From positions 68,644,434-68,708,433 of the forward strand of contig NC_088794.1 of NCBI RefSeq assembly GCF_011386835.1: DNA of 64,000 nt, given 5' to 3'. Source of the DNA: Chrysemys picta bellii (lineage: Eukaryota; Chordata; Testudines; Emydidae). The position numbers and the translations under genes are program-made. The notes below the pieces were generated by a model. That model searched no databases, was not told the origin of the DNA, and was given only the letters and a program-made list of their open reading frames with translations. Of the stretch, positions 48,076 to 58,764 are shown in pieces. Numbering within the stretch: position 1 is the stretch's first letter; the number at the start of each line of letters is the position of its first letter.

Positions 48076-51000
48076 AATAATATAATTGCAACATGCTGGG
48101 TAGACTAAAAGGGGAAATGGTGAGAGTCAGACACACTAGAGGGACGGAAAGGAAGGAAAATTATATATTCAGATTTGTTAAGTTTGAAGGAGGAACAGGA
48201 GATCCAGAGGAAGATGTAAGCTTGGGGGGAAAGGAGGTCTGCAGCAATCAGCAGGTGGGATGAGAGACAAAAAGCATGGATGAGGTCATCCTGGGCGGTG
48301 AGCACAGAGAGAGAGAGAGAGAGAAAAAAAAGAGGACTTGACCAAGGGAAACACCAACAGAGATGGGGTGGATGATTCACAGACAGCAATAATGAAGAAG
48401 CAGTCAGTGAGGCAGAAGGAAAAACTGGGAAATAATTCAGTCATGGACACTGTCTGGAGAAGAAATGGGTGGCTCATGGTATCCATCTGGGATAAAGACA
48501 GTCGCATTTTGTGTACCGAACTGTCAGATTCTTTCAAAAGCCCTTTGTTAAAAGCAAATGAACTAAAAGTAGCCTGGTATGTCCATTGCTGTTGAAATCT
48601 ATGTTTCAAAAGAATGTTACCTGCTGAATGACACACATCATTTAATCTAAGTGGCAGGACTATTACAAACAAGAAATGTGTGGGGGCTCAATGCCATAAT
48701 GTCACAGACAATATATTTCAAGCTGTTGCTAAGAAAAATAATTTTCAAAAATGAGGTTTTCCAACATGTTATGGAAACAGAGAAAAAAATTATACACATT
48801 GGAAAAGTTTTCATTATATCAGTACTCTCTCTTATTAGGATAAAAATAATCCCATAATTAAATTTGTATTGTTTTATATGTTCTTCATAGAAGAATGTGT
48901 GACTGCCTTGTGCAAAAAAGGTCAAAACCCGCATTTAAATTGGGATATTATGATAAATGATGAGAGCAGCCTTGGTTCTAATTTTAGCAAATAAATGATT
49001 TTAAAAACTTGTTCTGATTTTGGATTTTTTCTTGACCTTCCGCAAGGGGATATAGTTGAAATGATACATTACTGTATTTGCTTAAAGAACCTGTAGTAGG
49101 ATACTGGAAATAACTGCTGTGTTGGGAAGATCTTGCAAATTATTACAAAATATGACTCAGTCATATTCTCCTTGGTATTTTTACTGACACAGACATGGTC
49201 CCACCTAATCTCCTTGAAAAAAAAAAGGACAAGACAGAACCTAAAAAACTGCTTATGCTGCCTTTGAGAAGCAATAGATGTGGTGTTGCCAACTGTAAGA
49301 GTTCAAACTTCATGAATCAGAACCTCCAAAATCAAAAGATTACTCTTAAAAATAGATATGATTTTTAGCCAAACTATGTTTTTTTATTTGTCTTCTAGTT
49401 TTTTAACCCCCCTGCCTACACTCAATGAGCCTGTGACAATTACAGGTAGAAAATTCAACTTTAAGTGCATAACAGAAATGTACACAGTAAATGCAGTCCC
49501 CATCTGCTCTGTGCACGTGGTCCCCAACTCCTTCTCATCGTTCTCAGGATCCCCCTGTTCCCTGGCAGGTGCCCATTGCCTCCACTCCCCCAGGCCTATG
49601 CATTCCCATCCGAGTGCCACAGCTGCCCAACTCTCAATTCCAGTACTGCAGGCAGAACCCAGAACTTCTCTAGTGGCTGAAAGGGGAAACTACATCAGTG
49701 ATAATACTACCAGTGTTGGTAATACTGTATGTTACTAGAGAAAAATGAGCCATATGCTAGCCCAATCTGGATTTTCCTAAATTGAGGCTAGGAAACTTAG
49801 TATCCCTGTGTGGTGTTTTCTCCAAGTTGTCCGGTAGCGTTGGAAGGGTTAGTGTTTGCTCCTCTAGGCATGAAACTCTCAGGGATTTCAAATCCCTAAT
49901 TTGTTGCAAGTCCTCAGATCACAGGACATCCACCAGGGCAGAAGGACTTTCTTTGCCAGGCAGTACATTTGGGAAAAGACACCACGGCACCAGCTAGTTA
50001 GCTGATACATATCTTATTCCTTGAAATATCAATTTTGGGGAACATCTCGCAGATGTCTCCTCCATGACTCTGGCCCTGGAGGTACAGACTTTCTTTGCTT
50101 TTTGATTTAAGCAGGTCTTGGATGTTGTAGGGATACCATGACTTATGACAGCTAGCTATGGCCCCTTAGAGACCATACATCAGTTAAGAATTGCTGTAGG
50201 ACAGCAGAGCTCTGTTCCAGAATTTGAGAACTCTCACAGCTCAAGCTTAGTGACAGGATCTCTAGATGAGGCTGTCTTGCACCCACGGACTGTTCCTTAG
50301 GTTGTTTATTTATAGTGGTACATGCCCTGACCACTTACATACGTTAGTACTGGAAGTGTTATTTACAGTAGAAGCCTCTTTGATTAGAAAATATATTGAT
50401 TTAGGAAAGACAATGTGTTTTCTTCCAGTTGTCCTTTATGAAAAAAACAAATGCAATCAACCTGTGTTTCTTCTTGTTCTCCCAATTTTATCTGTTACTT
50501 TTTTGGTGCTCGGTTTTAAGTAAATGAATTTTAGAGCTGGAGGAAATATGGCAATAACGGCCCTGGCAATAGAAATGCTGGATCGATATTCCTGCCCTCT
50601 TGTTATCCCAGGAAGAAGTAAGAGGCGGAAATGGCAGTGCAAGCTTCTACACACCGTGCTGCCTACTTATCTCCCACTCTGATTTTGAGTGTCCAATTCA
50701 GTAAGTGGGAAGAAAAGTCCACACATGACTATTTAATTTTTATCCTCTCAGAGTGACAATAAGGATGTGAATTACTGGTAGGGTAAGGTAATTTCTGGTA
50801 TATGAACTCTGTCTTGTCCATTAAAAACTGGATTCAAGATCACCAACTCATTTAACACATGACACCAAATGGAGTTCACATTGTAATGTTTTCAATCACT
50901 GGATTTGAATAATTTCCATGACCTAAATGTGAGAATTTCTTTACTGACCAATACTCCAAGCTTCTGAGCTATCCAACTCCACAGCTTTTAATTTTTATTA

Positions 51001-51512
51001 AGATAAATGTTCTTATATCAACAACCTCCACACAGACCAAAACTGTGGATAACAATTAAGATATCCAATTCTTCCTGTTGGCTAGTGGCAAGAGAAGCAA
51101 TCTTCTTGCTACATCCTCCTCCTTCCTCGCTTTTTGCCTGTGATAACTTGATTCTCAAAATACTAGGAGGTGAGGTGCCAAAACCACCCTATAATTTTGT
51201 AACGGTCAGCCATTGATACAAGTGTACAATCTACTCATTCATGATCTCTAACAGGAACTAACACCAATTCCAGTGACTATGGTCCCTGAGTGGTACAGAC
51301 CACACAATATAAATTTTAATTTGTAAGTGGTATGTAAATTTGACATTTTTAAAAAGCAATTTTTCAAGCTGGATGAGTAATCCTTTGAAGTTAAGGTATT
51401 TACCAGGCAAAGAGTCACATTTTTCCCTGAAGGTTAAGCTGACACTTATCAAAAGTGACAGGATTCATGAACATTTTTCCACTGAGGGTCCCTATCTTTA
51501 TATTAAAAAAAT
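48076..51512. other. Intronic sequence, no gene seen
   Basis: Includes a GA run at 48305-48322. Open frames near 48672-48286 and 49358-49738 lack domains and splice context. No repeat can be named. Confidence 0.45.
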
Positions 51513-51532
51513 GCACACACACACACACACAC
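51513..51532. repeat. (CA)n microsatellite
   Basis: Ten CA units. Confidence 0.95.
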
Positions 51533-52374
51533 TTAAATAGCCTACAGTGTGAAAATGTGTGCAAGAGCATGAAGGAAAGGAAAAATGCACACATGTATAG
51601 CTTGGGCTAGTTAGCTTGTAATAGGAAGACAAAGTCAAGGACTACATACATAACAATGGATGACATTATGAAAAGTTTTCCATAATATAATTCAGGTACA
51701 GAGAGTATAATTCTGGTCCAGGCTATGATTCTTTGACAACCTATTTCACAGTAGCAGATTTCAGTGATTTTATAATCACAGATAATGCACAGATTTATAA
51801 TAATGGCTTGTCAATGGGTGGAACAGCAGGACTGAGACCCATTATTTTCCCAGACATTTTCACAGCATGTGCCAAGCACAGAGAAATGTGAACAATGACT
51901 AAGGAAGAGGCAATATTGCTTTTCTTAGTCAAACATACGCCTGTGGACGGATGTACAGAAGCCTATCTGTTCAGGTTTGTTGACAGTATTACCATGGAAA
52001 TACTGACAACATTTTATATATAGCAATAGGCAACAAATACAACATTTTACAGGAATACAGAGAAAAATCAGATATACGTGGGTTTTTTTTCCAGAACTTA
52101 AAAAACTTCACTCCATTTTACACTGCTTTTATTTCCACTCCCTCAAAATCTGTACTGCAGTCATGTCTGTAAAGCCAATGAGAGCTGGACAGCCTAAGTC
52201 TGAAGTATATGACACTACACCTAAATTAGCCAGATGCACAGTGGCCTTTTGACCCTTATTATTAAGTATTATTGTTCTTGCATGATGGCAGAATAGCAAT
52301 TGGTGAAGCAAAGCAGATATATAAAACTTCTACTGGTACAGTAAAAACAAAGAATCTTGCAGACATAGGATTTC

Positions 52375-52700
52375 AGGAAGGTGTTCTCCTAAGATCTCAC
52401 AAATTAAGCACGGTGCGGCTTGGTCTGTATGACCTCCAAGAAAATCCCAGGATATTGCAGGAAGCAGAGTACGGGGTTTTCTTTCTTCTAAATTAGCACT
52501 GATACAGTAATCCCCTATGGTGTTATTAAAAGGCACAATGTTTGTTCCTGGAGATGCTGTTCTTTTGCATGAGAAAGTTCTGACCACGCATGCTCGTTAA
52601 GGATTCCATAGCACTTTTTGCATGAATAACTATGTGAGATTCCATGTCGTCATCAAATTCCTAATTGGATAATTATATTCCACCTACTGAAATTACTCTA
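52375..52700 (+). mobile_element. 5S rRNA-headed SINE relic
   Basis: Bases 52381-52463 align in order with vertebrate 5S rRNA: AGATCTCACAAATTAAGCACGGTGCGGCTTGGTCTGTA (5S has TGATCTCGGAAGCTAAGCAGGGTCGGGCCTGGTTAGTA), then TCCAAGAAAATCCCAGGATATTGCAGG. Downstream GAGATGCTGTTCTTTTGCATGAGAAAG and GTTAAGGATTCCATAGCACTTTTTGCATGAATAA and CCTAATTGGATAATTATATTCCACCTACT match the body of fish/amniote SINE3 or AmnSINE-type elements. Which of those it is cannot be settled by eye. The internal promoter is decayed. Confidence 0.8.
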
Positions 52701-53049
52701 CAGTTTTAATTGGACACAAGGATTCACTAATTCCTGGTTTAAAATTCTAACCTGATTATGCACGTATACAGCTGTCGTGTCCCACCTTACAGATGGCTAC
52801 ATTTTACAGTGGGTGAAGTGATTCCTATATGCAGTTTAGGAAAGTATTTTGTGATCCTTTGGAATGAAAGGGGCACACTATATGTAATCTCAGTTATTTC
52901 TTTGTAAATCTCAAATAACTCTATTGAAACCAATAGTTTTTCCTAGATTTACACAATTGGATACAAGGGCAAAATATGACTATAAATATAAATTAAGATA
53001 ATTGTTGTTCACTGTTATTATTGATCATAGTAAAATCCTTACACTCTAC

Positions 53050-53490
53050 AAAGATTAGGGGCTAGATCCACAAAGGGATTTGGATGCCTAACTGCTAAGT
53101 CTAAAATTTAGATATTCACCTCCCCATACACACACACAGCTGCTGCCTAACTCTGTAGATACCTAAATTCCCTAGGCACCTAAGTTTCCACCAACAAAGT
53201 CTGCTAGGTGCCTGCATTTCTACTGTTGGACATGTAAGCAGCTGCCTAAATCCTGGAGCCAAGCGCCTAATTGAGACCCATATCCTGACAAGAACCTCAA
53301 ATTAGATATTTCCCACTTATCTTTCCTGCTGACCTGATCTGACAGGTGTGCTCATAGGTTGCTTGAGAGTACACATACCAGATTGGACCTTGCAGAAAAC
53401 ACAGGCACTGGAGTAGAATCAATATCAAAGACAGGGTTTGAACCCATGTTTTTCCAGTTCTAAATCCAAGCTCAAGCCCACTAGACCTAA
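53050..53490. repeat. Interspersed repeat, GGGGCTAGATCCACAAAGGG type
   Basis: GGCTAGATCCACAAAGGGATTTGGATGCCTAACTGC with several GCCTAA/TAGGC motifs is a pattern I recall in turtle repeats. Bases 53430-53490 (GGGTTTGAACCCATG) look like a tRNA-derived SINE B-box region. Confidence 0.45.
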
Positions 53491-54091
53491 TTGTCTCATT
53501 TTTTCTTCAATTCATGCCTTCTTCCATGCAGCACCTATATGCTTCACACATTCTCCCAAGCCCAGTGTGCTTTCATTGGGATCACTCTAAAGAGCCACCT
53601 CTTGTGCATGGCCCCCAAATGTAATCAATCAGCAAACTGAGAAAAACAAATAAAGAGAGATTCCCTTCCTTTGGGCCTCCCACTGCATCTTGTGTTTCTA
53701 AGTCTATCATCTATATTGGAAGACATGGTGGGCAGAAATTTCCTTGCCATTTAGGCCTGTAGAACATCAAACACAATTTTCAGTGCCTGGCAATTAATTA
53801 TAAAACCAATATGAATTAATGTAATCAATTATTGTATCCACAAGCTCACCTTCCTAGAAAAACAGGTTCCATTTAACAGCAGAGACAGAATTTTGTTCAC
53901 CAGCAAGAAAAGTAGCTGTTTTCCAACTTTTAAAAGTAACATTAGTGACATCAGAAATAGGCTTAGAATTATCTTCAAATTCATCCTGATCTTTCAATGA
54001 ATTTAAAATCCTCCTTAGTTCCACTTTGATGGTCTTACAGGACAAACTCTCAAAGCGGTTTTAAAAAAAATAAATAGGGGGGAAATTGTAC
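53491..54091 (-). other. Intron start below the 54092 exon, with an open stretch
   Basis: The minus strand is open at 54045-53854 (63 codons, LSCKTIKVELRRILNSLKDQ to KWNLFF). It begins only 46 nt after the exon's donor and is in a different frame. Retaining the intron would instead add 14 codons and stop. I do not recognise the peptide. Confidence 0.5.
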
Positions 54092-54256
54092 CTTGGTGTT
54101 TGTCACTTGAAATGGAACTTTTGAGTCATTTGTAACTTGGGATGTCAGCTTCTCAGTTGGTTTTGAAGGGATTATATTCGTAGCAGGCGGTTGATTGTGC
54201 AGAACGGAAGACAGGCAGAGTTGTACAGTCTCCTTCAGAGCTTTCAGCTGTGACTC
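54092..54256 (-). CDS. LUZP2: LUZP2 internal coding exon (ETVQLCL segment)
   Basis: A 165-bp exon on the minus strand, 55 codons in phase 0. The acceptor is TTTTCCCCAG|GAG (above 54256) and the donor is ACCAAG|GTACAA (below 54092). The start, ESQLKALKETVQLCLSSV, closely matches the remembered LUZP2 segment ESQMKAMKETVQLCLTSV. The remaining residues (NQPPATNIIP onward to QVTNTK) form a Pro/Ser/Thr-rich linker that differs from mammals in sequence but not in character. A CTGAT branch-point-like motif lies about 25 nt before the acceptor, next to a 24-bp tandem duplication at 54282-54327. The exon follows 58251-58325 across a 4.0-kb intron. The conserved start and the order of exons make the call strong. 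Confidence 0.93.
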
Positions 54257-54281
54257 CTGGGGAAAATGAGAAGTCATCAGC

Positions 54282-54327
54282 TCTTAAAGATAAGCTACAC
54301 TGTTTTCTTAAAGATAAGCTACACTGT
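54282..54327. repeat. 24-bp tandem duplication near the exon acceptor
   Basis: TCTTAAAGATAAGCTACACTGT occurs at 54282-54303 and 54306-54327. On the minus strand this lies 26-71 nt before the acceptor of exon 54092-54256. Confidence 0.95.
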
Positions 54328-54329
54328 AT

Positions 54330-55164
54330 AGCCTGTTTTCTTTCTGCTCTGAACCAAACACTTGGCAACAGATGTAGGAATCTTTCTTATTAAAACAGGA
54401 AATTAAAGCAATTTAACTCACCCTTTACATAATTGCCCCGTGGATTACAGTATGTACACTGTACATCAAACAGACTGGGAAAGTCACAGTAAACTCCCTT
54501 CCATTCTCATACAACTTTAAAATTGTACTTCAATATGACATCCTGGTAAAGACCACTTATATTAAAAGGAACTATTGAGTAATCTACCAAACGTCAGGGC
54601 TGTAACAGCCTTTGTTTTTAGGTTTGTTGGAGAGAAACAGATGTTCATTTGTGTGTTTCATACAAACATACACATACATGTGGGTATCTAGTATTGTGTC
54701 ACTCATTCAGGATCCTCAGTATTTCTGCACAAGTGTATTTATTGTTACAGAAAGATTCTATCTCTCATATGCAATTATGCTTTCACATAGTTAATAATAT
54801 ATCCATAGTTTTGTTTGGATTGGGAAATTTTAAAATTGCCATGGTCCCGATCAAAACAAAAAACACTCAGGATCCAGGAATTGTGAATAGTAAAATGGGT
54901 TGTTGTTCTCAAAATATTTTGGAGGTACTTCCTATAATTATACTGGGAGTTATGGTATAATTATAGGGAGAGCCTCCTACATATTGTGAGAACAGTGATC
55001 TTTTAAATAAAGAAAGTTAAATATCCCATTTGGATAGAAATACTGAGTATCTTGGATGAGTGGCACGATACTGCAAAGGAGTTGTATAACAGTCTTATAG
55101 AAAGGGATGCAGACCACTCTCTTATGGACTAATGAGATTGTCCAACTGATGTGCTGTAAGCATA
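54330..55164. other. Intronic sequence, no gene seen
   Basis: AT-rich. Nothing can be supported. Confidence 0.5.
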
Positions 55165-55415
55165 GAGAGGAAGAATTTCTCAACGGTTAGGGCTCTAGCC
55201 TGGAACTTGGGAGTTCTAGGTTCAGTTCCCTGCTCTCCCAAAGGCTTCCTTGTGTGAACTCAGGCAAGTCACTTAGCCTCTCAGTGCCTCAGTTCCCTCC
55301 ATGTAAAATGTGGTTAATAGAACTTCCCTTCCTCACAGGAGTGTTGTGAGGATAAATACACTAAAGATTATGAGGTGCTCAGATACTATGATAATGGGGC
55401 CAGATAAGTACCTTA
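55165..55415 (+). repeat. MIR-type SINE, nearly full length
   Basis: A tRNA-like head (GGTTAGGGCTCTAGCCTGG, then GGTTCAGTTCCC) is followed by the MIR core (CTCAGGCAAGTCACTTAGCCTCTCAGTGCCTCAGTTCCCTCCATGTAAAATGTGGTTAATAG) and AGGAGTGTTGTGAGGATAAATAC. Confidence 0.85.
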
Positions 55416-55425
55416 GGGCACGTCT

Positions 55426-55643
55426 TCACTACCCGCCGGATCGGCGGGTAGCGATCGATCTATTGGGGATAGATTTATTGGATTTATCTAGTGTAGACAT
55501 GATAAAATCGATCCCCGATCGCTCTGCCATCGACTCCAGAACTGCCGCCGTCCTCACAGCCAGGTAAGTCGACCTAAGATATTCGCGTAGCTGAAGTTGC
55601 GTATCTTAGGTCGACCCCCCACCCCCGTAGTGTAGACCTTGCC
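55426..55643. mobile_element. GC-rich MITE with nested hairpins
   Basis: Left GGGCACGTCTTCACTACCCGCCGGATCGGCGGG and right GTAGTGTAGACCTTGCC are inverted. Inside, GCGATCGATCTATTGGGGAT pairs with ATCGATCCCCGATCGC and GTCGACCTAAGATA pairs with TATCTTAGGTCGAC. Flanking bases (TTA, ATA) do not give a clear duplication. The type is common in turtle sequence as I recall. Confidence 0.75.
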
Positions 55644-57100
55644 ATAGATAGATAGTTCCAAACATACAGTAACATGTAAAATAGAGAGAAAGGGCCACAT
55701 TGTATTACAGGTGTATCTGACGTAATTTAGCTGCTTATATCTAGTGCAATTCGGCATGCCTTTAGCACTGCTAAGCCAAGTAACCAATACCAAACATTCT
55801 GAGATTTTTTTCCCCATTTTTTTATATCCTGATAACTATGATGTGTTATCTATTAGAGAAGAATAGAACTGATCAGTCCCATCTTGCTTCCACCAAATTA
55901 GAACCTAGAGATAAATCACATAAATGGACCTGTTTGGTACCCAGGAGAGCACAACTTGGGTTTTAGTCAAGAAAAAAAAACACCAGTATGAAAACTCCCA
56001 AGGGCGTGATGAAGCATTATTGCAAAAGCCCTATTCATATCAGAAGAGGATAATCACAGAAACAAGAGATGGACAGAAGCTTAAAAGAAAAGAAAAAAAA
56101 GGACAAAACAGAATAGTTTTCCTGTTTCCTTACTGTGGGGAAAACATCTGTAACTCAGTGCAGTGATTGTGTAGGCTTGCCAGAGTAAGTAAATAAAAAT
56201 CATCCAATAGGAAAGCATTTTGCCTGAGTTTAAGGGCTCATTAAAGAGTAAAGGCTTGATCTTTGAGTCTGGTTGAGCTTTTCACAGTGCAAGGCCTGAC
56301 ACGGGGTGGGTGAGAGGAAAGAAAGAGAATTGCTTTATATGATTTTTGTACTCACCTGATCCCCAGGGCTGCTGGAGGCCAACTCATAAATCTGAAAAGC
56401 CTCAGGACTCCTTTTATAGTTGACTGTGATGGCTCTAAACACACTCCAGCTTTCCCCCTTCTACAAAATATATCTCCTACACTGGGTTTCTGAGGGGCAG
56501 TTACATAAAGCATAGGCAGGGAATCACCCTTTGGCCAACTAGGTGAGTTTTAAGCTTCCTTTATACCATCAGAGTGGCACAAGGGAATATAATTGGAGCC
56601 AAGAATCTGGATCCAATTTCAGGTGTTGGCTGACATATCTGACTGTGGTTCAAAACATACTATATAATAGCTATACAATGCAATCCATTTCCAAAAGTTG
56701 TTATATTTCCCAAACTGTACATTCTTCTATCATCCTTCCTATATTCCAGACCCTGTGTGTGCTGACATTATGAGGTCAGTACATTAAGGCATTAATTTGA
56801 TGAAGACAAAAGTCTTCTAGCTCAGTGGAAGGAGAATAACAAGTTCAAATCATAGAAACCCAAAGATTTTCAAATAAAGCACATTTAATAAAAATACTTT
56901 AGAATTATGCTTAATATTGTATAGTAGTAGTATCTATTTTTTCTATTTCTTAGACTCCATTTCTCTCCATCTTCTACCTCCCAACCCTGCTCCCCCTCTC
57001 CCCTGCAGTATAAGAGCTTAGCTTAATGCTTTTAGAGAGAATGCAGAGTGGTCATCACATTAGTTACCATATCAAAACAAGAAGAGCAACTGGTGAAAAT
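55644..57100. other. Intronic sequence, no gene seen
   Basis: The plus-strand open stretch 55924-56166 is lysine-rich from A-rich composition. No element can be named. Confidence 0.45.
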
Positions 57101-57537
57101 TAGAGCTGATCAAACCCCCAAATTCCTGTTCCACAGAAATTCTGAAATTTATTTTTGTTCTGAATTGGAACAATAAATCAAAATTTTATTTTGGAAAAAA
57201 AAAGTAAGTGACATTTCATTTTGATGTTACTGAAATGTTTTCTTACAATAAGGTCAAAATTGTTTCATTTGAATAAGGTAACAACATTTTGTTTCGCCTT
57301 GATCAACTCAACTTTTATACATTATATACTATATTATATATAGGTAATTGGTTCTTGATTTGCTTAGTGAGCATCCAGTCATTTGTAATTTTTATTCTAA
57401 CAATTTAGCTAATTGGTGCTTGGTTTGCTCAATTAGAATTCTAACTGTATTCTAATGTCCAATAGAATATCTCAATTTTGTTGACTCAGCATTTTTCAAT
57501 GGAAAAACATTCAGTTGCAAAAATTTGACTAGTTCTA
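57101..57537. repeat. A/T-rich DNA element, TAGAGCTGATC ends
   Basis: TAGAGCTGATCAAAC at the left and TTTGACTAGTTCTA at the right are inverted, with A/T-rich complementary interior blocks. No clear duplication. Confidence 0.6.
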
Positions 57538-58250
57538 ACTAGGTCTATTACTCACAAAGTGTAAGATTGTACCTGACCTTTGTGAGCATGCAAATGGAGT
57601 TTGGGAAGGGTTCAGCGACCCTTCAATCCCACCTCACTGAAAGTCCAGGATAATCACAGTTCCACACTTGTGGGAGATCAACGACTGTTCCTCCACACAC
57701 CCCAAAAGCAGCTGGGGGAGGCAAATCCATTGTGCGATACTCCGCAACCAATAACTGGCCTGCAGAGCTAGCTGGGTGCCCTGAGGGAAGAATGCCGTAC
57801 AAGCTAAGCTATCCCTTGAGATTGCACATTTCCTCTACACTGCCAGGAGGTGAGAGATGGACTGTGACTCAATCATTCCCATGGGGTTATATACATCTGA
57901 ACTACATCAGACTAGGGACTGTGGCTAAATGCTAAAATCTAGCCCAAAAGTTGATCAAGTATCAACATCTCTTTGTTGCAAGGTAACCTTAGAATTCGGC
58001 TTGGTATGAGTTTCTCAGACAGTTTACTTTTAATCTTATTGATCCCAATCTTGAAAACCCTACATTTGAGTTTAAATTTTATGCACTGATTAGTTCCATT
58101 GACTTCAGTGGGAGTATTCCTAGTACATTAAATGCATGTTTAAGTCCTTGCAGAACTGATGCCTTATTTTGTATTTCTTTGTCAAGTTACACTGAAGTGT
58201 CCATAGCTAATAGAGCTAAACACGTTTATAGCACCCAGATAAATTCTTAC
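57538..58250. other. Intronic sequence, no gene seen
   Basis: Bases 58080-58165 contain the palindrome-group sequence TTCCATTGACTTCAGTGGGAGTATTCC. Nothing else can be supported. Confidence 0.5.
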
Positions 58251-58325
58251 TTTGTCAAGGGCGGCTTTTTCCAGCTTATCTTTTGCAATTGCTAGCTTTT
58301 GCTCCAGATCTGTTAGCTGTTGTGC
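58251..58325 (-). CDS. LUZP2: LUZP2 internal coding exon (coiled coil)
   Basis: A 75-bp exon on the minus strand, 25 codons in phase 0. The acceptor is a 16-T run followed by ATTCCCACAG, and the donor is GACAAA|GTAAGA. The peptide begins AQQLTDLEQKLAIAKDKL and ends EKAALDK. Its heptad-like spacing of Leu/Ile/Ala and its Glu/Lys richness fit a coiled coil. It differs from the remembered mammalian LUZP2 segment (AQQLTDLEQKLAVAKNEL, then EKAALDR) by only a few conservative changes. It is the upstream neighbour of exon 54092-54256. The preceding exon of the gene was not found between 58326 and 64000, so the transcript enters the window from an intron. Confidence 0.94.
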
Positions 58326-58335
58326 CTGTGGGAAT

Positions 58336-58351
58336 AAAAAAAAAAAAAAAA
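58336..58351. repeat. 16-bp homopolymer in the exon acceptor tract
   Basis: A16 on the plus strand, T16 on the transcribed sense strand, ending 10 nt before exon 58251-58325 begins. Confidence 0.97.
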
Positions 58352-58764
58352 GTAGTTGATGTAATTTACAATACAATCATTTCCCCAGTAATTTTGTGTG
58401 CTATGCCTGTGAGAGAGGAAAGGGTTTAACTTTGCAGATTAAAGTCAAAATTACTTGCCAGATGACCAAGCCCCAAGGGATATTTTTACTGAGAAAATGT
58501 GGCTTTTTATGTGGGAACTGGGACCAATGCTGCCCTGTTTATGTCAATGGAAGTTTAGTCATTAACATCAGTGGCAGTAGGAAAAGTCTCTATGTGTTCT
58601 GCAGAATTTAGAAACTCCAACGTAGAGTACCTTTTGTAAAAATTAAAGTGTTAGTATAGTTTTTGTTGCTTGGCTAGTCTTGTATTCCTAGCCATTCAGA
58701 CTTTCTCTACTAAACTGGAAATTAGACTACAGATACACATGCACAAACAACCATACTTACATAC

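Larger units (their letters stand above)
3078..54091 (-). other. LUZP2: LUZP2 intron, about 51 kb
   Basis: This is the interval between the donor at 54091 and the acceptor at 3078, 51,014 bp. No other exon with matching phase and LUZP2-like peptide was found in it, and the peptides of the two flanking exons are contiguous by comparison with the remembered protein. It is AT-rich and filled with LINEs, hAT-type elements, MIR relics and a hammerhead-bearing repeat, listed separately. Confidence 0.8.
54257..58250 (-). other. LUZP2: LUZP2 intron, about 4 kb
   Basis: The 3,994-bp interval between donor 58250 and acceptor 54257. It holds a MIR (55165-55415), a GC-rich MITE (55426-55643), an A/T-rich element (57101-57537) and a 24-bp tandem duplication near the acceptor. 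Confidence 0.85.

Noticed and set aside
52381..52463. 5S rRNA gene
   Set aside because: It covers only part of 5S with many differences and continues into a SINE body, so it is a retroposed SINE head.
54046..54091. A 45-46-nt intron joining exon 54092-54256 to the open stretch below it
   Set aside because: It is far shorter than vertebrate introns normally are, and the sequence before 54045 is not a good acceptor.
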